Part shown: one piece after another, positions 1 to 6,143 of the stretch
How positions within the stretch are numbered: the first letter of the stretch is position 1
Layout: the number at the start of each line of letters is the position of its first letter
Assembly: GCA_003539755.1 (NCBI GenBank)
Contig: DPOH01000354.1
Span: 1 to 7,559, forward strand
Reading direction: 5' to 3'
Length of the DNA stretch: 7,559 bases
Source: Clostridium sp.
Lineage (GTDB): Bacteria > Bacillota > Clostridia > Clostridiales > Clostridiaceae
Notes under the pieces: generated by a model
Seen by the model: only the letters and a program-made list of their open reading frames with translations
Told to the model about the DNA's origin: nothing
The model's database searches: none
Position numbers and translations under genes: made by a program

Positions 1-101
1 CATATTGTAAGTGTGAATATCTAGATATATTATATAAATAAGGAAATATTATGTAAAAAATATTCTGTTAATTAAATTTTAACGGTATGTTAAAAGGTTT
101 C

Positions 102-116
102 ATGCAAACGTTTTAT
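102..116 (+). promoter_or_regulatory. cre-like operator (CcpA or other LacI-family regulator)
   Basis: The 15 bases ATGCAAACGTTTTAT match the catabolite-response consensus WTGNAANCGNWNNCW at every position but one (A where C is expected). The core AAACGTTT is a perfect palindrome, as in operators of CcpA and MalR-like LacI-family proteins. It lies 106 bp before the amylase start and next to the best -10 candidate, a position suited to repression of a starch gene by preferred sugars. An inverted half-site GTTTGCA recurs at 151-157. The match is seen directly; which regulator binds is inference. Confidence 0.5.
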
Positions 117-138
117 CAAATGATGCTTGTATTATAAG
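110..138 (+). promoter_or_regulatory. Possible amylase promoter
   Basis: TATAAG at 133-138 is a reasonable -10 box, but no good -35 is correctly spaced (GTTTTA at 110-115 is poor and overlaps the cre-like site). An alternative is TTGCGT (143-148), 16 bp, TAGTAT (165-170). With either choice the leader would be about 45-80 nt. The promoter is placed mainly by position, and neither box pair is decisive. Confidence 0.28.
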
Positions 139-206
139 TATATTGCGTAAGTTTGCATTGAAATTAGTATAAACAAAAAGAGGCTTTTAATAATTAAATA
201 AGCAAT

Positions 207-224
207 AAGGAGGTTGTTACTTTG
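207..224 (+). promoter_or_regulatory. Ribosome binding site fixing a TTG start for the amylase
   Basis: AAGGAGG at 207-213 sits 8 nt before the TTG codon at 222. The first in-frame ATG, at 240, is 26 nt away from this site and has no Shine-Dalgarno sequence of its own. The TTG start also gives the basic N-region (MIKRK) of the signal peptide, so TTG is preferred. Confidence 0.8.
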
Positions 225-3200
225 ATAAAAAGGAAAGATATGTTTAAGAGATTAGTTGCAGCTATGGCTATGTTTACTACGTTATTTTCATGTAGTCCTG
301 CTGCAGCAATAATTACAAAAGCTGAAGAAATAAGTACAGATGAAGTCACAAAAGGTGTATTAAATACTAATGAAGATAGCAATACAAATCTTACTTTTGA
401 AGAAGAGCAGGGGGCAATATTACATGTATGGGACTGGTCGTTCAAAACAATTGAGGAAAATTTGAAAGCGATTGCGAATGCTGGATATACTTCAATTCAA
501 GTTTCACCTATTCAAGGAAACAAAGATATAAATGGAGAAGATAAGCTTACATCAAAGTGGTGGATATTATATCAGCCTATTAATTTTAAAATAGGAAATA
601 AACAACTTGGAACAAAAGAACAATTTAGGGAGATGTGTCAAAAAGCAAAGGAGTATGGCATTAATGTATACGTTGATATAATAGCAAATCATACAGGAAA
701 TAATGGAGAACCAACTCAGTATCCAAGCTGTGTAGATCCAGATATTCTTGCTTTAGGTGATGATGCATGGCATATGCCTCTTAAATCAACAACAGATTGG
801 GATGACAGATATGATGTAACTCATGGATGTGTAGGATTGCCAGATCTTAATACAGAAAATAAAAAAATACAAGAATTGTTTAGAAATTATCTACAGGAAT
901 GTTTAGATTGTGGTGCTGATGGATTTAGATTTGATACTGCTAAACATATAGGACTTCCTACTGATGAAGGAAAATGTAAGAGCGATTTTTGGCCTTCAGT
1001 GTTTACAGGACTTAAGACAGAAGAAGGTGGAAGACCTTATGTATATGGAGAAGTATTACAAGGTGGAGCTGATAATTTTAACGAGTATTCTAAATATATA
1101 AATGTTACAGCAAGTAATTATGGCTCTAATGTAAGACAAGCAGTAGGATTTAAAGGTAGTCCTGATGTAGAGAAGATTGAAGATTATAAATCAGATGGAG
1201 TTGACCCTTCAAAATTAATAACATGGGTAGAATCTCATGATACTTATGCTAATGATTCAGAAGAATCAACTGCAATGACTGATGAACAACTAAAAAATGG
1301 ATGGGCTCTTATAGCTTCACGTTCAGATGCAAATCCATTATTCTTTAATAGACCAGCAGGAAGAGGAAAACTTGATGGAAATATAGGTGATGCAGGAGAT
1401 GATTTGTGGAGAGATTCAGATGTTGTTGCAGTAAATAAATTCCGTAAAGAAATGAAAGATAAGGATGAAAAACTTGTTGATCTTTCTAAGGAAGTTATGA
1501 TTATAGAACGTGGTGAAGGTGATGATGCAGGACTTGTTATTGTAAATATGGGTAATCCTATGGAAATTTCAGATCAAGAAATCAATCTTTCAGATGGAAC
1601 TTATAATAACTGTGCTAGCGCAAATACTTCATTTACTGTATCTAATGGAAAAATAAATGGTACAATCCCTGAAGGAATAACTGTTTTATATAATAAAGGA
1701 CAAAAAGAAGAAAATATATTAACTCCTCAAGTTTCTATAGATCAAGAAAATAAATCATTTTCAGAAGATAGCTTAGAATTAACATTAAAATGTACAAATA
1801 ATTCAAATGCTACTTATTCAATAAACAATGGTGAAAAGAAGAATTATGTAGATGGAGATAAAATAACAATAGGTGAAAATTCAGCTATTGGAGATATTAT
1901 AAATGTTACTCTTGAAGCTACAAATGAGCAAGGAAATAGACATGCAAGAGAAGTATATAAGTATGTTAAGAAAGATAAAAACTCATGTGCGACTATATAC
2001 TTCAAAAAAGGTGAAAATTTTAAAAAGCCATATGTATATGCATATAATGAGTTAGGTGAGAAAAACTCTGGATGGCCAGGTGAAGAAATGACTTATATAG
2101 GAAACAACACTTATAAATATGAATTGAGAGATTTCACCGACAGTAATATAGCAATTAATGATTGGTTTTTTGGTAGTAATAAAGTAGAAGGCTTAGAAAT
2201 AAAGGCTAATGGTAAAAAAATATATGATGAAACTGCTAAGAGTTGGAAAGATGTAACTGAGGATATAACAGAAGATCTAGATGCAGTAGATGATTCAGTT
2301 AAAGATGGGACAAGTAAAGTTTATTTCCAAAAGCCAGATGAATGGGCTAAATACGATGATGTATGCATTTACTTCTATGGTAAAGGTGGTCCTGAATGGC
2401 CAGGTGTTCCGATGAAAAAGGTTGAAGGAAAAGATAGTTTATATGCGTATACTTTACCAGAGGGGTTAGAGGATTCTTCAGTAATGTTTAATGCCAATAA
2501 TGGCAATGTTCAAATACCTGGACATAATGAATCAGGACTTAAAGCACCAGCAGATTCTTCTATGATTTATGATGGTACATGGCATGAATATGTAAATGGT
2601 GTTTCAAAAGCATATTTTAGAAAGCCAAAAGAATGGGAAGAACCTAATATATATGTATTTAAGGATGGAGAAGGAAAAGAAATAAAAGAGTGGCCTGGTA
2701 TTAAGATGTCAAAGGTAGAAGGAACTGAAACTTTATATTCTTATACTTTACCAGAAGAATATGCTACATCAGAAGATAAAGTGAAAATTGTATTTAATGA
2801 TGGAACTAATAAGACTAAAGATATAGATTTACCATATGAGAAATCTATGATTTTTGATGAAAATGGAGAAGGTAGAGAATTTAAAACAGATGATTATGAA
2901 GAACCAGAAGATAATGATGATTCTGAAGATAAGAGTGTAACTAAGGTATATTTTAAAAATGAAGATAACTGGGATAAGATTAAAGTTTATGTATTTAAAA
3001 ATGATCCATTTGGAGAAGTAAAAAAATGGCCAGGTGTAAGTCCAGAAGATGAAGGTGATGGTCTTTATAGCTATTCATTACCAAAGGGATATGAAAATGC
3101 AATAGTAATATTTAATAATGGAGGCAATGGAGAACAAACTGATAATTTACAGACAATTGCTGGACATTCAATGATTTATGATAAAGATACAAAAGCATTA

Positions 3201-5126
3201 AAAGATATGACTAAGGTATACTTTAAAAACTCAGAGTATAAATGGGAGAAAGTAGCAGTTCATTATTGGAATGATGGTGGTGCAAGTACTCAATGGCCAG
3301 GTAAGAAGATGACATATTATGGTGATGATTTATATGGATATGAAATGCCAAAAGATTTTGAAGATGCAAATGTAATGTTTAATAATAATGCTAATGGACA
3401 ACAAACTAAAACAGTTAAGTCTCAAAAAGAAAAGACAATGATTTTTGACGAAGATGGAACATGGAGAGAATTTACAAGTGAAGATGTTCCAAAGACTTCA
3501 GATGATGATAATCCAAAAGAAGATGAACCAAAGGATGATAACAATGAATCGGATAAGCTTACAAAGGCATATTTCTACAACAAGGATAATTGGACAGATA
3601 TTAAAGTTTATGTATATACAGAAGATAAAGATGGCAAGATGAAAAAAGAAATAGAAAAGTGGCCTGGAGTTGATATGGAGAATGAAGGAAATAATCTTTA
3701 TAGCTTTGTGTTACCAAAGGGATTTAAAAATTCAGTATTAATATTTAGTGGATATGCTACTGAATCTTCAGATGTGACAGAGGCAATAGATATGCCAGAA
3801 GTAACTGATAACAATGTAGAAAATCCATCTGATAATAAAGATTCAGAAGAAAAAGTAAGTGAAGAAAATTCACAAGTAATGCCTGAAAGCAATAATTCTT
3901 CAGATACAGTAGATGTAAATGTAGCTGAAAATAATGATAAAGAATCTAATAGTAATACAAATTTAGAAAACAGTGTACTAGATGATAAAACAGGATTAGA
4001 AAATAAAGAGGAAACAAATAATGTAGCAGAAGAAACAACTAATAGTGAGAAAGAAAAAATTGAAGTTCAAGAAGAAAAATTTGAAATTCAAGAGAAAGCA
4101 AATACTCCAGCATTAGCAGATGAAAATGGCTCTGATAAAAAACGTGCACAAACACCAGAATTTAGAATTAAAGATGGTCAGATAATGATATTAGATGAGG
4201 ATGGAGAATGGGAAGAATATAAAACAAGTGAAAAACCAAATCCAGATGAAACTAAGGATGATGATAATAAAGACAAAAATAAGGCTGTAATTAAGAGTGT
4301 TTCTATAAATGGAATAGCAAAAGTAGGTAATAGTCTTACTGCAGAAGTTTTATTTGAAAATGAAACTATGGGAGATGTTAATTATAAGTGGCAGATAAGT
4401 GAAACAAAAGATGGAGAATTTACTGATATAGAAAATGCAAATTCTAAAACTTATATAGTAACAAGTAATGATTATGGAAAGTATATAAGAGTAGAAGTAT
4501 CAAATAATGATACTGATAAACCTGTATCAAGTAAGTGCACAGAAAAGGTAACAGTTAATTCTTCAAGTAATCATCATCACCATAATAGTTCTTCATCAAG
4601 CTCAGAAGATTCATCTTCAGATTCAGATAAAGATACTTCAACATCAACTTCAAATAATACAAATATAATAGTTGGGGCAAGTAACGATAATAATAAATAT
4701 AATAATGGCTGGAATCAAAATGAAACTGGAGATTGGATATATTTTGAAGGAGACAAACAAGTAACAGGATGGAAATATATCAATAATAAATGGTACTATA
4801 TGAATGAATCTGGAATAATGGCAAAGGGATGGGTTAAATCTAATGACATATGGTATTATTTAAACGATAATGGCAGCATGGCAACAGGATGGATAAAGTA
4901 TAATGATGGTAATTGGTATTATTTAAATGAAAGTGGAGCCATGAAAACAGGATGGGTACAAGATTCAGATGGAAAATGGTACTTTATGAATAATAATGGC
5001 TCAATGGCTACTGGATGGATAAATGATAATGGAAACTGGTACTATTTAAATAATAGTGGTGCTATGGCATGTAATACTGTAGTTGATGGATATGTTCTTA
5101 GCTATAATGGAAAATGGATTGCCTAA
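222..5126 (+). CDS. Secreted, cell-wall-bound multimodular alpha-amylase (GH13, AmyE-like)
   Basis: Extracellular endo-amylase hydrolysing alpha-1,4 bonds in starch; 1634 residues, about 180 kDa. Residues 1-34 form a signal peptide (basic start, hydrophobic core, likely cleavage after TKA). Residues 62-490 are a GH13 core resembling B. subtilis AmyE (GH13_28): region I VDIIANHT (151-158), nucleophile D238 in GFRFDTAKH, acid/base E277 in YGEVLQ, third acid D340 in WVESHDTYAND. All three catalytic residues are present. Residues 500-584 match the Ig-like domain that follows the core in AmyE. Six CBM26-type modules span 588-1333, each with a WPG motif (W618, W726, W824, W936, W1025, W1147). AmyE carries one such module. 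Then come an Ig-like domain (1355-1446), a Ser/His linker with HHHH (1451-1454), and wall-binding repeats (1495-1634). There is no LPXTG motif, so attachment should be non-covalent. The gene appears monocistronic, with its own terminator. LFSC at 21-24 loosely resembles a lipobox, but signal peptidase I cleavage seems likelier. Function is firm; module boundaries are approximate. Confidence 0.95.
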   Translation: MIKRKDMFKRLVAAMAMFTTLFSCSPAAAIITKAEEISTDEVTKGVLNTNEDSNTNLTFEEEQGAILHVWDWSFKTIEENLKAIANAGYTSIQVSPIQGNKDINGEDKLTSKWWILYQPINFKIGNKQLGTKEQFREMCQKAKEYGINVYVDIIANHTGNNGEPTQYPSCVDPDILALGDDAWHMPLKSTTDWDDRYDVTHGCVGLPDLNTENKKIQELFRNYLQECLDCGADGFRFDTAKHIGLPTDEGKCKSDFWPSVFTGLKTEEGGRPYVYGEVLQGGADNFNEYSKYINVTASNYGSNVRQAVGFKGSPDVEKIEDYKSDGVDPSKLITWVESHDTYANDSEESTAMTDEQLKNGWALIASRSDANPLFFNRPAGRGKLDGNIGDAGDDLWRDSDVVAVNKFRKEMKDKDEKLVDLSKEVMIIERGEGDDAGLVIVNMGNPMEISDQEINLSDGTYNNCASANTSFTVSNGKINGTIPEGITVLYNKGQKEENILTPQVSIDQENKSFSEDSLELTLKCTNNSNATYSINNGEKKNYVDGDKITIGENSAIGDIINVTLEATNEQGNRHAREVYKYVKKDKNSCATIYFKKGENFKKPYVYAYNELGEKNSGWPGEEMTYIGNNTYKYELRDFTDSNIAINDWFFGSNKVEGLEIKANGKKIYDETAKSWKDVTEDITEDLDAVDDSVKDGTSKVYFQKPDEWAKYDDVCIYFYGKGGPEWPGVPMKKVEGKDSLYAYTLPEGLEDSSVMFNANNGNVQIPGHNESGLKAPADSSMIYDGTWHEYVNGVSKAYFRKPKEWEEPNIYVFKDGEGKEIKEWPGIKMSKVEGTETLYSYTLPEEYATSEDKVKIVFNDGTNKTKDIDLPYEKSMIFDENGEGREFKTDDYEEPEDNDDSEDKSVTKVYFKNEDNWDKIKVYVFKNDPFGEVKKWPGVSPEDEGDGLYSYSLPKGYENAIVIFNNGGNGEQTDNLQTIAGHSMIYDKDTKALKDMTKVYFKNSEYKWEKVAVHYWNDGGASTQWPGKKMTYYGDDLYGYEMPKDFEDANVMFNNNANGQQTKTVKSQKEKTMIFDEDGTWREFTSEDVPKTSDDDNPKEDEPKDDNNESDKLTKAYFYNKDNWTDIKVYVYTEDKDGKMKKEIEKWPGVDMENEGNNLYSFVLPKGFKNSVLIFSGYATESSDVTEAIDMPEVTDNNVENPSDNKDSEEKVSEENSQVMPESNNSSDTVDVNVAENNDKESNSNTNLENSVLDDKTGLENKEETNNVAEETTNSEKEKIEVQEEKFEIQEKANTPALADENGSDKKRAQTPEFRIKDGQIMILDEDGEWEEYKTSEKPNPDETKDDDNKDKNKAVIKSVSINGIAKVGNSLTAEVLFENETMGDVNYKWQISETKDGEFTDIENANSKTYIVTSNDYGKYIRVEVSNNDTDKPVSSKCTEKVTVNSSSNHHHHNSSSSSSEDSSSDSDKDTSTSTSNNTNIIVGASNDNNKYNNGWNQNETGDWIYFEGDKQVTGWKYINNKWYYMNESGIMAKGWVKSNDIWYYLNDNGSMATGWIKYNDGNWYYLNESGAMKTGWVQDSDGKWYFMNNNGSMATGWINDNGNWYYLNNSGAMACNTVVDGYVLSYNGKWIA
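1983..4220 (+). repeat. Six tandem CBM26-type starch-binding modules
   Basis: Protein-level repeats of about 90 residues at 588-678, 697-792, 794-889, 906-995, 996-1085, and 1113-1178 continued at 1313-1333. The shared pattern is (K/A)-x-YF-(K/R/Q), a Trp near position 15 in modules 2-6, an aromatic pair such as YVF, then WPG, LY-x-(Y/F)-x-(L/M)P, (V/I)-x-FN-(N/D) and M-I-(F/Y)-D. In characterised CBM26 proteins the WPG tryptophan and nearby tyrosines stack on maltose units. Module 2 is closest to the single AmyE module (it keeps NGNVQIPGHN). Module 1 is the most divergent. Acidic linkers precede modules 4 and 6, while 4 and 5 abut directly. Expansion from one module to six suggests avid binding to granular starch (inference). 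Confidence 0.85.
3759..4157 (+). other. Disordered acidic insert inside starch-binding module 6
   Basis: Residues 1180-1312 are rich in Glu, Asn, Ser, Asp and Lys and almost free of aromatic residues (only F1287). They separate the first part of module 6 (YFYNKDNW to VLIFSG) from its closing strand (IMILDEDGEWEEY). In modules 2-5 the same two elements are only about 15-30 residues apart. The reading frame stays open and codon use does not change, so this is a real in-frame expansion rather than a frameshift. Its origin and effect are unknown. Confidence 0.7.
4704..5123 (+). repeat. Cell-wall (choline-binding-type) repeats at the amylase C-terminus
   Basis: About six repeats of 20-21 residues with the pattern (N/D)G-x-WYY(L/M)N-x-x-G-x-M-x-TGW, covering residues 1495-1634 and ending in a degenerate unit (DGYVLSYNGKW). 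This is the CW_binding_1/choline-binding family, whose paired aromatic residues hold choline on teichoic acids in pneumococcal proteins and which is widespread in clostridial surface proteins. Here it should hold the amylase non-covalently on the wall. Whether the ligand is choline in this organism cannot be read from the sequence. Confidence 0.9.
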
Positions 5127-5192
5127 AATAATAAGATTAAAAATATAATAATAGGGTAAAATTTTATTCTACCTATATAATTAATTTTAATG

Positions 5193-5239
5193 TCAGTTAT
5201 AAAGCATATTATAAATATGTTTTATGGCTGATATTTTTT
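5193..5239 (+). terminator. Rho-independent terminator of the amylase gene
   Basis: TCAGTTATAAAGCATAT (5193-5209) pairs along all 17 positions with ATATGTTTTATGGCTGA (5215-5231) when G-U pairs are allowed, with a 5-nt loop, followed by TATTTTTT. All three wobble pairs (two U-G, one G-U) form only in the + transcript; the minus transcript would have A-C mismatches. The structure therefore serves the amylase mRNA, about 67 nt after its stop codon. Confidence 0.8.
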
Positions 5240-5345
5240 GTTGGTATATAAAAGGTTATATATACCTATGATAGTTATTCTTTTAGGAATTGTATTTGGA
5301 CTTACTTTTGTTGTGAAAGTAAAGAGTGCTTCATAAGTACAAAAA
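5240..5345. other. Gene-free part of the convergent spacer
   Basis: No convincing gene. GGTATATA (5243-5250) and TATATACC (5259-5266) form a small inverted repeat with an AAAGG sequence in its loop. It is followed by a 22-codon hydrophobic reading frame starting at ATG 5268. The frame is too short and weakly supported to call as a gene. Confidence 0.3.
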
Positions 5346-5442
5346 AGGGTGTCATATCATAACATAAATTCAGTTAGGAAGTAATAATATTTTTGAATTA
5401 TCACTTTCTAACTGTTTTCTTGTTTGTATTTCATGACATCCT
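5346..5442. repeat. 97-bp two-armed imperfect palindrome between convergent genes
   Basis: The outer arms AGGGTGTCAT (5346-5355) and ATGACATCCT (5433-5442) pair over 10 positions. The inner arms CAGTTAGGAAGTAATAAT (5371-5388) and ATTATCACTTTCTAACTG (5397-5414) pair at 17 of 18 positions on either strand, once G-U pairs are counted. The loop is ATTTTTGA; unpaired stretches of 15 and 17 nt separate the arms. The inner hairpin is followed on + by TTTTCTTGTTTG, so it may act as a back-up terminator for the amylase and, more weakly, for the opposing gene that ends at 5459. The size and double arms also fit a MITE-like or REP-like element. Confidence 0.6.
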
Positions 5443-5458
5443 ACATTATAGATATTTA

Positions 5459-5896
5459 TTAATATTGTCTTCCACTTATATCATCAATAAAAACTTTGAT
5501 ATATGTGAATCCAGAGGTTTTTTTCTGACATTCTTCAATAGAATATTTTTTTCTGAATTTGCCTAATATATACTCTTTTTCACTAAAATCAGTTACTAGA
5601 TGTACAGTTCCATGAGCTGTTACAGATTGGTATGCACCCATGTAAAAATCAAGAATGTAGTTTTCAAAGGCAATACATACTTTGTCTGTTTCTTTTAGAT
5701 TCTTCAAGTTTACTTCATCATTCATATTTATAAAATAAAATGAAAGATTATTATCGTTGTCAGACTCAAATATATACCACATTGGTGTAATATCTGCTAC
5801 GCCAGAATTTATGCTTCCTAGATTACAGATTTTTTTGGTATTTATTATTGATGTTATTTCATTTGTATAAAGTTTTCTGTATTTACAAATATCCAT
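5459..5896 (-). CDS. Pyridoxamine 5'-phosphate oxidase-like FMN-binding split-barrel protein
   Basis: A 145-residue cytoplasmic protein with no signal peptide or membrane segment. Its layout fits the small PNPOx/NimA-like flavin reductase family: NLGSINSGVADITPMWYIF (25-43) corresponds to the usual strand pair carrying a Gly-x-Pro-x-x-x-P-x-W-type motif, LSFYFINMNDEVNLKNLKE (51-69) to the FMN-phosphate region with its K-x-x-N-L signature, VCIAFE (73-78) to a core strand, and VTAHGTVHLVTD (92-103) to the 'G-x-A-x-x-V-x-D' strand. Length is typical for the single-domain members. True PdxH enzymes are longer, so vitamin B6 synthesis is not implied. The substrate is unknown; relatives reduce nitroimidazoles or bind F420 or heme. 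AGGGAG (complement of 5906-5911) lies 9 nt before ATG at 5896. An imperfect dyad (TTAAG/TATGT arms, 5914-5946) precedes it. It is convergent with the amylase and divergent from the zinc gene, so probably transcribed alone. Confidence 0.75.
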   Translation of the reverse strand: MDICKYRKLYTNEITSIINTKKICNLGSINSGVADITPMWYIFESDNDNNLSFYFINMNDEVNLKNLKETDKVCIAFENYILDFYMGAYQSVTAHGTVHLVTDFSEKEYILGKFRKKYSIEECQKKTSGFTYIKVFIDDISGRQY

Positions 5897-6067
5897 ATAT
5901 ATTCACTCCCTGCTTAAGTTTATGTGTTTTACATAGGTAAGCTTAATTTATTTTTTTATTAATAATATGAATATTTTTAATAAAATATTATTTATGTATA
6001 GAATTTAAATACATTTTAATTAATACTTTTGTGAATACTAATTTATGTATGAATTAAAAATACACTG

Positions 6068-6096
6068 TTGACAAAAGTGGTATATTTAGCTAAGAT
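6068..6096 (+). promoter_or_regulatory. Near-consensus sigma-A promoter of the zinc-binding lipoprotein gene
   Basis: A perfect -35 TTGACA (6068-6073) is followed, after exactly 17 bp, by TAAGAT (6091-6096). Transcription would begin near 6103, giving a leader of about 40 nt before the ATG at 6144. Such a strong core promoter suggests control by repression rather than activation. Confidence 0.75.
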
Positions 6097-6113
6097 TAAA
6101 AAAGAAATTATAA

Positions 6114-6130
6114 ATGCGAATGATTTGCAT
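6114..6130 (+). promoter_or_regulatory. 17-bp dyad between transcription start and ribosome site
   Basis: ATGCGAA (6114-6120) and TTTGCAT (6124-6130) form an inverted repeat with one mismatch (a G-U pair in RNA) around TGA. It lies just downstream of the predicted transcription start and 2 nt before the GGAGG ribosome site. It could be a repressor operator, for instance for a zinc-sensing regulator, or a small leader hairpin limiting translation. I do not recognise it as a known Zur or AdcR box. Confidence 0.35.
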
Positions 6131-6143
6131 GTGGAGGAAGAAG

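Noticed and set aside
194..445. 83-codon open frame on the minus strand over the amylase signal-peptide region
   Set aside because: It is antisense to the secure amylase frame, has no plausible ribosome site, and its apparent hydrophobicity comes from the complementary codons.
3445..3892. Two short open frames (one on each strand) within the starch-binding region
   Set aside because: Both lie inside the amylase gene in other frames, with composition explained by the repeated codons; no ribosome sites.
1983..4220. CRISPR-like or DNA-level tandem repeat array
   Set aside because: The periodicity is at protein level with diverged codons and irregular spacing; there are no short identical repeats with unique spacers.
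4572..4583. HHHH in the amylase as evidence of a cloning tag or engineered construct
   Set aside because: Only four His, placed internally in a Ser-rich natural linker with native codon use and native flanks; no vector sequence.
5151..5175. AGGGTAAAATTTTATTCTACCT as a first terminator after the amylase
   Set aside because: Only GGTA/TACC and a few A-T pairs can form, with bulges and no T run; the stem at 5193-5231 is far better.
6114..6143. Upstream in-frame ATG extending the zinc-binding protein by 10 residues
   Set aside because: It lacks a ribosome site, lies almost at the predicted transcript start, and would put a poor MRMICMWRKK segment ahead of a normal lipoprotein signal.
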